Source: Nitrospira moscoviensis (GTDB lineage Bacteria > Nitrospirota > Nitrospiria > Nitrospirales > Nitrospiraceae). From it: 64,000 nucleotides of DNA. The translations under genes and the position numbers were made by a program. The notes below the pieces were generated by a model that was given only the letters and a program-made list of their open reading frames with translations, was not told the origin of the DNA and ran no database searches. The number at the start of each line of letters is the position of its first letter. Positions within the stretch are counted from its first letter, which is position 1. Of the stretch, positions 18,717 to 26,106 are shown one piece after another. The stretch covers positions 2,210,001-2,274,000 of the forward strand of contig NZ_CP011801.1 in assembly GCF_001273775.1 (NCBI RefSeq). Reading direction: 5' to 3'.

Positions 18717-19967
18717 ATGAGTAAAATGAAAGCTCTGGTGTGCCGGGAGTGCGGGAAAGAGTATCCGACGAAAGCCATTCACGTCTGTGAGATGTGCTTC
18801 GGCCCCCTCGAAGTGAAGTACAACTACGAGGAGATCAAGCAGGTCATCTCCCGCAAGAAGATCGCCGACGGCCCGAACAGCATGTGGCGGTACGTCGATC
18901 TCCTGCCGGTCGAAGGGACGAACTTCGTCGGCCCCCATGCGGGCTTCACGCCGCTGGTGCGGGCCAAGAACCTCGGCGCCTATCTGGGTCTGGACGAGTT
19001 GTACATCAAGAACGACACGGTGAACCACCCCACCCTCTCGTTCAAAGATCGCGTCGTGGCCGTCGCCTTGACCCGCGCACGCGAACTGGGCTTCGAAACC
19101 GTGGCCTGCGCTTCCACCGGAAACCTGGCGAACAGCGTCTCCGCCCACGCCGCCGCCGCGAACCTCCACTGCTATGTCTTCATTCCCGGAGATTTGGAAG
19201 CGGCCAAGGTGCTCGGGAATTTGATTTACAAGCCCAACGTCGTGGAAGTGGAAGGCAACTACGACGACGTGAACCGGCTCTGCAGCGAAATCGCCGGCGA
19301 GCACGGCTGGGCCTTCGTCAACATCAACATCCGCCCGTACTATGCCGAAGGGTCGAAGACGCTGGCCTATGAGACCGTGGAGCAATTAGGCTGGCGGACA
19401 CCGGACCAGGTCGTGATCCCGATGGCCTCCGGATCGTTGCTGACCAAGATCTGGAAAGGCCTGAACGAGATGCACAAGCTCGGGCTCGTGGACGAGGTAC
19501 GGACCAAGATCAACGGCGCCCAGGCCGAGGGCTGCTCGCCGATCTCGACCGCGTTCAAGGCCGGGCGCGACTTCTTCAAGCCGGTGAAGCCCAAGACCAT
19601 CGCCAAGTCCCTCGCGATCGGGAATCCCGCCGACGGCTACTACGCGTTGAAAGCCACGGCCGAATCCAAGGGCGCCATGGACATGGTGACGGACGACGAA
19701 GTGGTGGAAGGGATCAAGCTGCTGGCGCAGACCGAAGGGATCTTCGCGGAAACGGCCGGCGGCGTCACGATCGGCGTGCTGAAGAAACTGGTGAAGCAGG
19801 GCGTCATCAAGAAACACGAGGTGACGGTCGCCTATATCACCGGCAACGGGTTGAAGACGCAGGAGGCGGTCATCGACGCGGTCGGCCGGCCGACGCGCAT
19901 TCAGCCGAGCCTGGTGAGTTTCGAGAAAACCTTCAAGATGGGAAAGAACGGTGGTGGTGACGCATGA
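18717..19967 (+). CDS. thrC: Threonine synthase
   Basis: The 416-residue fold-type II PLP enzyme has an N-terminal zinc-ribbon-like segment (C9, C12, C24, C27) typical of one threonine synthase class. The PLP lysine is K110 in HPTLSFKDR, and ASTGNLANSV matches the substrate loop. It converts O-phosphohomoserine to threonine. Its stop overlaps the MoaD-like carrier start by ATGA, and an E1 and JAMM gene follow, so it may instead or also use a protein thiocarboxylate to make homocysteine; that is inference. A GTG at 18711 is an alternative start. Confidence 0.88.
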   Translation: MSKMKALVCRECGKEYPTKAIHVCEMCFGPLEVKYNYEEIKQVISRKKIADGPNSMWRYVDLLPVEGTNFVGPHAGFTPLVRAKNLGAYLGLDELYIKNDTVNHPTLSFKDRVVAVALTRARELGFETVACASTGNLANSVSAHAAAANLHCYVFIPGDLEAAKVLGNLIYKPNVVEVEGNYDDVNRLCSEIAGEHGWAFVNINIRPYYAEGSKTLAYETVEQLGWRTPDQVVIPMASGSLLTKIWKGLNEMHKLGLVDEVRTKINGAQAEGCSPISTAFKAGRDFFKPVKPKTIAKSLAIGNPADGYYALKATAESKGAMDMVTDDEVVEGIKLLAQTEGIFAETAGGVTIGVLKKLVKQGVIKKHEVTVAYITGNGLKTQEAVIDAVGRPTRIQPSLVSFEKTFKMGKNGGGDA

Positions 19968-20236
19968 TTAAAGTCCGCATTCCGACGCCCCTGCGTCCGC
20001 TGACCAAAGGCCAGGGCGAAGTCGAAGCCAAAGCCGGCAGCATCGTGGAAATGATCGAGACGCTGAACGACGCGCATCCCGGGCTGAAAGATCGTCTGTG
20101 CGACGAGTCGGGCGAATTGCGCCGCTTCGTGAACATTTACGTCAATGAAGAAGACATCCGTTTCCTGAAGGGCAAGGAGACTTCCCTCAAGGACGGAGAC
20201 GAGGTCTCCATTGTCCCTGCCATTGCAGGAGGCTGA
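19964..20236 (+). CDS. MoaD/ThiS-like sulfur carrier ending in GG
   Basis: The 90-residue ubiquitin-like protein starts MIKVRIPTPLRPLTKG and ends VSIVPAIAGG, with the free Gly89-Gly90 needed for activation without prior trimming. It is longer than the ThiS-like carrier and closer to the MoaD/SAMP type (IYVNEEDIRFLKG, LKDGDEVSIVPA). It is coupled to thrC by an ATGA overlap and followed after 2 bp by the NIL gene. No molybdopterin genes are near, so a sulfur-amino-acid role is favoured. Confidence 0.88.
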   Translation: MIKVRIPTPLRPLTKGQGEVEAKAGSIVEMIETLNDAHPGLKDRLCDESGELRRFVNIYVNEEDIRFLKGKETSLKDGDEVSIVPAIAGG

Positions 20237-20238
20237 CC

Positions 20239-20478
20239 ATGTCGAGCTTACGCTTTCATATTCGCTTCCCCGAAGACAAGATCAAGGAACCGGTCATCTA
20301 TGAGATCGGCCGCGAGTACAAGGTCGTGACCAACGTCCGGCGCGCCGACGTGCGGGAAACTACGGGCTGGATGGACGTCGAATTGAGCGGCGAGACCCCG
20401 GAGATCGAACGGGCCGTCGAAGGACTCCGAAAGAAGGGCGTGCTGGTCGACCCGATCGAACTGAACGTGGTGGAGTGA
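20239..20478 (+). CDS. NIL domain protein
   Basis: The 79-residue protein is a free-standing NIL domain: RFHIRFPEDKIKEPVIYEIG, then VTNVRRADVRETTGWMDVEL and VEGLRKKGVLVDPI. NIL domains occur on MetN methionine transporters and on homocysteine-biosynthesis proteins of anaerobes, and may bind methionine or related ligands. Its place between the carrier and the E1-like enzyme supports a link with methionine or homocysteine synthesis, perhaps as a sensor. Confidence 0.85.
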   Translation: MSSLRFHIRFPEDKIKEPVIYEIGREYKVVTNVRRADVRETTGWMDVELSGETPEIERAVEGLRKKGVLVDPIELNVVE

Positions 20479-20536
20479 GGAGCGGTGAACTTGTAATCGG
20501 CGATGAGGGCGAGGACGGACCCTTGCTCAGTTTTGA

Positions 20537-20576
20537 CTTCAACTCATCACGCATCACTCGTCACTGATCACGAATC
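20537..20576 (+). repeat. TCATCAC-type repeat tract upstream of the second E1-like gene
   Basis: The stretch AACTCATCACGCATCACTCG and the bases following it form a heptad-like series ending four bases before the ATG at 20579. It is of the same type and position as the tract before the first E1-like gene. Confidence 0.65.
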
Positions 20577-20578
20577 TT

Positions 20579-21382
20579 ATGGAACTGACCGAACAGCAAA
20601 TCGAGCGCTACAGCCGGCATATCATCCTGCAGGACGTGGGCGGCAAAGGCCAGATGAAGCTGGCCAAAGCCAAAGTCTTGTTGATCGGCGCGGGAGGGCT
20701 CGGCTCACCGGCCGCTCTGTATCTGGCCGCGGCCGGCATCGGCACGATCGGCCTGGTCGACGGCGACGTGGTCGACCTGTCGAATCTCCAGCGCCAGATC
20801 ATGCATTCCACGGCCACGGTCGGCGTCCCGAAAGTCGAGTCCGGCAAGCGCACGCTCTCCGCCATCAACCCCGATATTACGATCAACACCTACCATCAGC
20901 TCGTGGACGCGGACAACATCATGGGCTTGGTGTCCCAGTACGATGTCGTCCTCGACGGGTCGGACAATTTCACTACCCGCTTTCTGGTCAACGACGCCTG
21001 CTTCTTCGCCAAGAAAACGTTGATCTCGGCCAGCATGTTCCGCTTCGAAGGACAATTGACGACGATCAAGCCGCACGAAGGCTACCCCTGCTATCGCTGC
21101 TTGTATCCGGAGCCGCCTCCCGCCGGGCTCGTGCCGAACTGCCAGGAAGCGGGCGTGCTCGGCGTGCTGGCCGGCACCATGGGCATCCTCCAGGCCTCGG
21201 AAGCGATCAAGGAGATCCTCGGCATCGGTGAAACCGTCGCCGACAAGCTCCTCATCTACGACGCGCTGGAGATGAAATTCCGGAAGGTCGGACGCCCGAA
21301 GGACCCCGCCTGCCCGCTCTGCGGTCCGAATCCCAAAATCAAGGACCTGAGCTTGGACTACACGGTCTCCTGCACCATCTAG
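20579..21382 (+). CDS. moeB: E1-like adenylyltransferase (MoeB/ThiF family), second copy
   Basis: The 267-residue paralogue of the gene at 17883 starts MELTEQQIERYSRHIILQDV and keeps GAGGLGSPAALYLAAAGIG, DLSNLQRQ, CYRC, NCQEAGV and CPLC. It too lacks a rhodanese domain. Two such enzymes beside two carriers suggest dedicated pairs: one for the ThiS-like/CysK module and one for the MoaD-like/ThrC module. Which E1 serves which carrier cannot be told from sequence. Confidence 0.88.
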   Translation: MELTEQQIERYSRHIILQDVGGKGQMKLAKAKVLLIGAGGLGSPAALYLAAAGIGTIGLVDGDVVDLSNLQRQIMHSTATVGVPKVESGKRTLSAINPDITINTYHQLVDADNIMGLVSQYDVVLDGSDNFTTRFLVNDACFFAKKTLISASMFRFEGQLTTIKPHEGYPCYRCLYPEPPPAGLVPNCQEAGVLGVLAGTMGILQASEAIKEILGIGETVADKLLIYDALEMKFRKVGRPKDPACPLCGPNPKIKDLSLDYTVSCTI

Positions 21383-21451
21383 CCGCATGAGCGCGAGCCA
21401 CCCGAAAGCTCTCTCGACCTTAGCCTCAACCTCGGCCTTCCTTTCCTAACC

Positions 21452-21961
21452 GTGGCTGACCTCGTCATTCCTCAGCGCATTCTCGACGACATCGTCGCCC
21501 ACGCCAGGGAGCTGGCGCCCCACGAATGCTGCGGGCTCCTCGCCGGCACCGATAGGACCGTCACGACCCTCTATCGGATCAAGAACATCGTCGCCACGGA
21601 AGGGGCTCAGAACCTCTCGTCCTTCGATCCGGCCAAGGTCGCCCATTTGGAGCGATTGTCGCCCGCCGAGCGGGCCGAGATCGCCTTCGTGATGGACATG
21701 CACGACTTTTCGGCGGCCAAGAAAGACATGCGGAACAAAGGGCTCGACCTCCAGGTCGTCTACCATTCCCACCCCCACGATCCGGCCCGGCCCTCCGTGA
21801 CGGACATCAAGATCGCGACCGACTATGAAGAAATCTGGCCCAAGATCAACCTCCCCGCCCCCGCCTACCTGCTCGTCTCTCTCATGCACGAGAAGCCGGA
21901 TGTCAATACCTACTGGATCAAAGGCGGCCGCGTCTCCAAGGCCGACGTCCGGATCGTCTGA
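21452..21961 (+). CDS. JAMM (M67) metallopeptidase, carrier-processing
   Basis: The 169-residue protein has the complete JAMM motif: E25 in PHECCG, H105-x-H107, S115 and D118 (HSHPHDPARPSVTD). Small bacterial JAMM proteins such as Mec+, QbsD and HcyD act on ubiquitin-like sulfur carriers, either releasing the attached amino acid or trimming the C terminus to expose Gly-Gly. Here the ThiS-like carrier with an extra C-terminal Leu is the obvious candidate substrate. The start is a GTG at 21452. It is the last gene of the cluster. Confidence 0.9.
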   Translation: MADLVIPQRILDDIVAHARELAPHECCGLLAGTDRTVTTLYRIKNIVATEGAQNLSSFDPAKVAHLERLSPAERAEIAFVMDMHDFSAAKKDMRNKGLDLQVVYHSHPHDPARPSVTDIKIATDYEEIWPKINLPAPAYLLVSLMHEKPDVNTYWIKGGRVSKADVRIV

Positions 21962-22038
21962 CCGGCGTTTTTGCAGTTTCCTTCTCTTCCGCGGAGTGCA
22001 ATAATACCGCCCATTATTAACCCGGCCGAGGAGTCGTT

Positions 22039-22368
22039 ATGCGCTCATCCGCTCTTCTTTTCTTGGTCGTGTGCGCCCTGGCTCTTTTCCTCCCGGCAGC
22101 CGCCCACGCCGAGGACAAGAGCTTCTACAGCCCGGTCATCTTCATCGACAAGGACCACAACCGGATCCTGATTTCCCAGCTCGGCGGCGTCTTCTATATC
22201 GAAGCGCCGGAGGCCGCGAAACCGCACATCGAAAAGCTGCCGATCTCCGGATTGGTGGACTTCGTGGTGGAGATGCGGGGCGACAGTCAAATGCCGTTGA
22301 TCAAAACCTGGAAGGTCAAATCCGGCGAATCGACCTGCATGTACTTCAACGGGAAGGAGTGCAAGTAG
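22039..22368 (+). CDS. Small periplasmic protein, unknown function
   Basis: The 109-residue protein has a clear signal peptide (SALLFLVVCALALFLPAAAHA, about residues 3-23) and a mature domain of about 85 residues with FIDKDHNRILISQLGGVFYI, VEMRGDSQMPLIKTWKV and two cysteines near the C terminus (C-M-Y-F-N-G-K-E-C-K), which could form a disulfide. GAGGAG lies upstream of the ATG. Family not recognised. Confidence 0.75.
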   Translation: MRSSALLFLVVCALALFLPAAAHAEDKSFYSPVIFIDKDHNRILISQLGGVFYIEAPEAAKPHIEKLPISGLVDFVVEMRGDSQMPLIKTWKVKSGESTCMYFNGKECK

Positions 22369-22379
22369 GACGGGCGCCG

Positions 22380-22589
22380 CTACTCCGAGCTCCCCAGCAT
22401 GTCGTCGACCAGGGGGCGGTTGATGTCGGTGCAGCCGGGGCAGATGGTGTCGAAGAGGGCTTCGTGGTTGGAGACGAAATTCCTGGAGTCGGTCAGTTTT
22501 TCGGCGATCACTTGATCGTAGCAGGTATCGCAGAGCATCATCAGCCCCCGCGCGACACCCACGGTTTTCCGTCCTGAGCTGCTCGGCAT
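22380..22589 (-). CDS. Small CxxC protein, 69 aa
   Basis: The 69-residue protein has CDTC and CPGC pairs spaced by about 28 residues, which could form a zinc site. It starts MPSSSGRKTVGVARGL at 22589. The upstream sequence on the minus strand is a TCATCAC-type repeat tract. Function unknown. Confidence 0.6.
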   Translation of the reverse strand: MPSSSGRKTVGVARGLMMLCDTCYDQVIAEKLTDSRNFVSNHEALFDTICPGCTDINRPLVDDMLGSSE

Positions 22590-22602
22590 CTTAGAACCCC
22601 TG

Positions 22603-22634
22603 ATCGGTGATGAGTGATGCGTGATGAGACGGAC
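22603..22634 (-). repeat. TCATCAC-type repeat tract upstream of the CxxC gene
   Basis: Read on the minus strand the tract is TCATCACGCATCACTCATCA, followed by CCGATCA. It ends about 14 bases before the start codon at 22589, in the same orientation relative to the gene as the tracts at 17803, 20537 and 35428. Confidence 0.65.
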
Positions 22635-22660
22635 TGAACACGCGTGACGCCTCCAGCCGG

Positions 22661-22855
22661 CTATACACTCCCCTTCTGCATGGCGACGAAGAAATCCTCT
22701 GCTTCCAGGTCGATGCCGCACTGCCGGCATTCGAGCGGCTGTTCAACGGGCGGGATCGTCAGCGGCGTGCGGTCGATCCGGCCGCGGCAGACATGATAGA
22801 ACCGCCCGCGGGCATGCTCGTCATCAAGGGGATCGTTTTCGTAGATCAAGACCAT
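22661..22855 (-). CDS. Small CxxC protein, 64 aa
   Basis: The 64-residue protein starts MVLIYENDPLDDEHARGRFY and has a single C near residue 23, then CRQC near residue 43. GGGAG lies 9 bases upstream of the ATG. It may be a small zinc-binding protein, but no family is recognised. Confidence 0.55.
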   Translation of the reverse strand: MVLIYENDPLDDEHARGRFYHVCRGRIDRTPLTIPPVEQPLECRQCGIDLEAEDFFVAMQKGSV

Positions 22856-22919
22856 AGGACTGTCTCCCGAGCGAAAAGTATAGCGAGCCGCTCGCGCGAT
22901 CCGCAACGTCAGCATCCGG

Positions 22920-24644
22920 CTACAGCTGAAACTGCGCGTCGTACAGCCCCGCGTACACCCCGCCGAGGGCCAACAACTCCTCATGCCGCCCCTCCTCCAC
23001 CAATCGTCCGCCATCCAACACAAGGATGCGATCGACATCCTGAAGGGTCGATAAGCGGTGAGCGATGATGAAGGTGGTGCGGCCCTTGGTCAGCTCGTGC
23101 AACGCTTCTCTGATCTGCACCTCCGTCTCCGTGTCGATGTTCGAGGTCGCTTCATCGAACACGACGATCGGCGGGTCCTTCAACAGCACGCGGGCGATGG
23201 AGACGCGCTGCTTTTGGCCGACGGAAAGCTTCACGCCCCGCTCGCCGATCCAGGTATCGTAGCCTTCCGGCAGGGCGGCGATGAACTCGTGCGCGCGCGC
23301 CGCCCGCGCGGCTGCCTCGATGCGGGCCTGAGTGGCCGTACCGTCACCGTAGAGAAGATTATCGCGAACAGTGCCGTTGAATAAAAACGGCTCCTGCTGA
23401 ACATAGCCGATCTGCTTCCGGAGATAGGCCAGCGGAACGTCCCGAATATCCGTCCCATCGATCAGAATCGCCCCTTCGGTGACGTCGTAAAACCGCATCA
23501 GTAATTTGAGCAGTGTGCTTTTGCCGGCTCCGCTCGGGCCGACGAGGGCGACGCGTTCCCCCGGTGTCACCGCAATCGTGAAGCCTTTGATCACCGGCAC
23601 ATCGGGCCGATAGTGGAATTGCACGGAGTCGAACACGACCGCGCCTTGTACTTTTTGGATGGGGGCGACGGCGCCGGGCCGGTCTGCGACTTCCGGGACC
23701 GCATCCAACACCTCGAACACCCGCTCGCTCGCCGCCAGCGCGTGCTGCAACATGTGGTTCACGGAATGGATTTGGTTGATCGGCACATAAAACAAGCCCA
23801 GATAGGAGAGGAACAGCACCAGTTCGCCCAGCGTGAGCCGTCCGTTCGCCACTTCGCCGGCGCCGTACCACAGGATCAACACCGTCCCCAGGCTGCCCAG
23901 GAACATCATCCCCGGCGAGTAGAGCGACCAGAGGTACATCGCTCTCAAGTTCGACTCGCTGTACTCGCGGCTCAACCGGTCAAAGCGTTTCTGCTCGGCC
24001 GCCTGCCGTCCGAATCCCATCGTCTCCCGGATACCCGACAGGGCGTCTTGCAGATAGCCGCTCAGCTCCGCCGATTTCCTCCTGATCACCTGGTAGTAGC
24101 CGTGGACGGTCCGCGTGAACCAGCCGGCGGACAGCATCAACAGAGGAATCGGCAGCAGGGCGAGCGCGGCCAACCGCCAGTTCAGGGAGAAGAGCATGAT
24201 CGTGATGCCGGTGAGCGTGAGCGAGGCGGTCAGCGCGCCCTCCAGGCCGTCGATGAAGATGCGCTCCACATGTTCGGTGTCGTTCGTGACCCGCGACATG
24301 ATCTCGCCGGTCGAGCGGTTTTCAAAATAGGTGATCGACAGCCGCTGCAAGGCGGCAAACAGGTGGCTGCGCAGATCGTGGACCACGGTCTGCTCCAGCC
24401 GGTTGTTGAATCGAATCCGCAGCGAGGCGAAGACGTACTTCAACCCATAGGCCGCCACCAACCCGCCCGCCACCCAGGGCAGCAACCAGAGCTGCCCGGC
24501 CTGAATGACGTCGTCGATGATGATCTTGATCACCCACGGCGGAACGAGCTCCATCGCCGTGGCGCAGGCGGCGCACAGCAACGTGGCCGTGGCGAGGCCT
24601 CGATGGGGCCGCAGGTATTGGAGCACGCGCAGGAGGGGTTTCAC
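22920..24644 (-). CDS. ABC transporter, fused permease/ATPase (MsbA-like)
   Basis: The 574-residue half transporter has six transmembrane helices in residues 15-300 and a C-terminal ATPase with Walker A GPSGAGKST near 365, Q-loop GYVQQEPF, signature LSVGQKQR near 472 and Walker B IVVFDEATSN. It is an exporter of the MsbA/multidrug type and would function as a homodimer. The substrate cannot be predicted. The start codon is GTG at 24644. Confidence 0.9.
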   Translation of the reverse strand: MKPLLRVLQYLRPHRGLATATLLCAACATAMELVPPWVIKIIIDDVIQAGQLWLLPWVAGGLVAAYGLKYVFASLRIRFNNRLEQTVVHDLRSHLFAALQRLSITYFENRSTGEIMSRVTNDTEHVERIFIDGLEGALTASLTLTGITIMLFSLNWRLAALALLPIPLLMLSAGWFTRTVHGYYQVIRRKSAELSGYLQDALSGIRETMGFGRQAAEQKRFDRLSREYSESNLRAMYLWSLYSPGMMFLGSLGTVLILWYGAGEVANGRLTLGELVLFLSYLGLFYVPINQIHSVNHMLQHALAASERVFEVLDAVPEVADRPGAVAPIQKVQGAVVFDSVQFHYRPDVPVIKGFTIAVTPGERVALVGPSGAGKSTLLKLLMRFYDVTEGAILIDGTDIRDVPLAYLRKQIGYVQQEPFLFNGTVRDNLLYGDGTATQARIEAAARAARAHEFIAALPEGYDTWIGERGVKLSVGQKQRVSIARVLLKDPPIVVFDEATSNIDTETEVQIREALHELTKGRTTFIIAHRLSTLQDVDRILVLDGGRLVEEGRHEELLALGGVYAGLYDAQFQL

Positions 24645-24668
24645 AGATGATGCGAGGGAGCGCCCGGG

Positions 24669-25208
24669 CTAGATGATCGTCGCCGGCTCCTTCTGTTCCT
24701 TCTGCCAGTATTGGGCAAACTCATGGAGCTGCGTCAGCGTCGACAAATCGGTCATGCGGTCCAGGAAGACTTTGCCGATGAGATGGTCCATTTCGTGCTG
24801 GATGCAGACGGCGTAGAGCCCGTCCGCCTCGATATCGACGGTCTTGCCGTCGCGGTCCAGTCCCTTCACCCGCACGACGGACGGCCTGGTGACCTTTCCC
24901 CTCAAGCCATCCACACTCAAGCAGCCTTCCCAGTTCTCCACCTGGTGAGGACCATAGTAGAGAATCGAGGGATTGATCAGCACGGTTTCAGGAAATCCCC
25001 CCTCCCCTTCGCATCCCATCACGACGAGTTGGATCGAACGGCTCACTTGCGGAGCCGCCAGTCCGATGCCCGGCTCGTCGTACATGGTCTCGAACATCTC
25101 GTCGATCAGCCGTTGGATCTCCGCCGACTTGATGTCGCGCGGATCCACCGGCGCGGCGATCTTGCGCAGGATCGGATTACCGAGCTTGGCGATTTTGAGA
25201 ACGGCCAT
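24669..25208 (-). CDS. def: Peptide deformylase
   Basis: The 179-residue protein has all three deformylase motifs: GIGLAAPQ (47-54), EGCLS with the metal-binding Cys96, and HEMDH (138-142) with the two His ligands and catalytic Glu. It removes formyl groups from nascent chains. The ATG at 25208 is preferred; the longer frame to 25400 is not supported. It lies 25 bp upstream of the ABC transporter gene on the same strand. Confidence 0.95.
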   Translation of the reverse strand: MAVLKIAKLGNPILRKIAAPVDPRDIKSAEIQRLIDEMFETMYDEPGIGLAAPQVSRSIQLVVMGCEGEGGFPETVLINPSILYYGPHQVENWEGCLSVDGLRGKVTRPSVVRVKGLDRDGKTVDIEADGLYAVCIQHEMDHLIGKVFLDRMTDLSTLTQLHEFAQYWQKEQKEPATII

Positions 25209-25275
25209 GACGTGCCACGCTGATGCTTTCGTGCGTATACACCTAACACAGGGCTCTACGGGCCCGCAACCGGCC

Positions 25276-26070
25276 TCAGGACGCCCGCCCCGAACGCTTC
25301 GGTTCCGGCACTTCGAACGTCTCCTTGTTCGCTTCCCACCACTCCACCCATTCGCTCGACCACGCCTGGCGATCCTGCTTGGTGGACGTGTCCCAGTCAT
25401 GGAACTCCGTCTCGTGCCTGGTGAGAATCCAGAGCGAATGCAGCGCCGACATGGCCACGAACCGCTCGTCGTCCGAGATCATGGGGATCAAGATCGGAAT
25501 CACCGCCTTGTTGCGGACGTACCGCGCCTCGAAGGCCGCCGACTTGCGCACCGAGGGATTCTGGTCCCTCGCCATCACCTCGATGGCTTCCGGAGTCTTG
25601 GCCGGATCCAGCCGGATGGCGACGCGCAGCGCATGCTCGCGCACGCGGGGCAACTCGTTCGGCTCTTTGGCCGTGACGAGCAAGGCCGGCACGGCGGAGA
25701 CGCCCCGCATCATGGAGAGGGTTTCGATCGCATTGTACCGAATACGGGGGCTCGGCATCGTGAGGGCCTTCACGAGTACGGGGACCGACGACTCGCCGAG
25801 ATGGACAAATTCGCCCATGGCCCAGAACTCCTGCTTGCCTTCGAGCAGCGGCAGCAACGCCTCGGCCCGCTTGAGCTCTTCCTCGCTGAGCGGCGCCGTG
25901 TTCGGCGGAATCGAGACGTCGGGGACGTCCTGATTCTTGGGAGGCGCGTCGTACGGCATCTGGACCGGAACGGCGCGCGAGCCCCCCGGAGGCCCTGCCC
26001 AGAGCGTCGAGGTCCCGCCGATCAGAGCGATCGCCAACACAAACATGCTTCGTGTGATGTGGTGTCTCAT
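25276..26070 (-). CDS. Exported HEAT-repeat protein
   Basis: The 264-residue protein has a signal peptide (SMFVLAIALIGGTSTLWAG) and then several HEAT-like helical pairs: LVKALTMPSPRIRYNAIETL, LLVTAKEPNELPRVREHALR, EVMARDQNPSVRKSAAFEAR and IPMISDDERFVAMSALHSL. Such proteins act as periplasmic scaffolds. It lies 36 bp from the RND efflux gene, so it may belong to the same transcript. Confidence 0.8.
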   Translation of the reverse strand: MRHHITRSMFVLAIALIGGTSTLWAGPPGGSRAVPVQMPYDAPPKNQDVPDVSIPPNTAPLSEEELKRAEALLPLLEGKQEFWAMGEFVHLGESSVPVLVKALTMPSPRIRYNAIETLSMMRGVSAVPALLVTAKEPNELPRVREHALRVAIRLDPAKTPEAIEVMARDQNPSVRKSAAFEARYVRNKAVIPILIPMISDDERFVAMSALHSLWILTRHETEFHDWDTSTKQDRQAWSSEWVEWWEANKETFEVPEPKRSGRAS

Positions 26071-26106
26071 CGCGTATCCTTCAACTCCTTTTCTGCAATC
26101 AACTTC

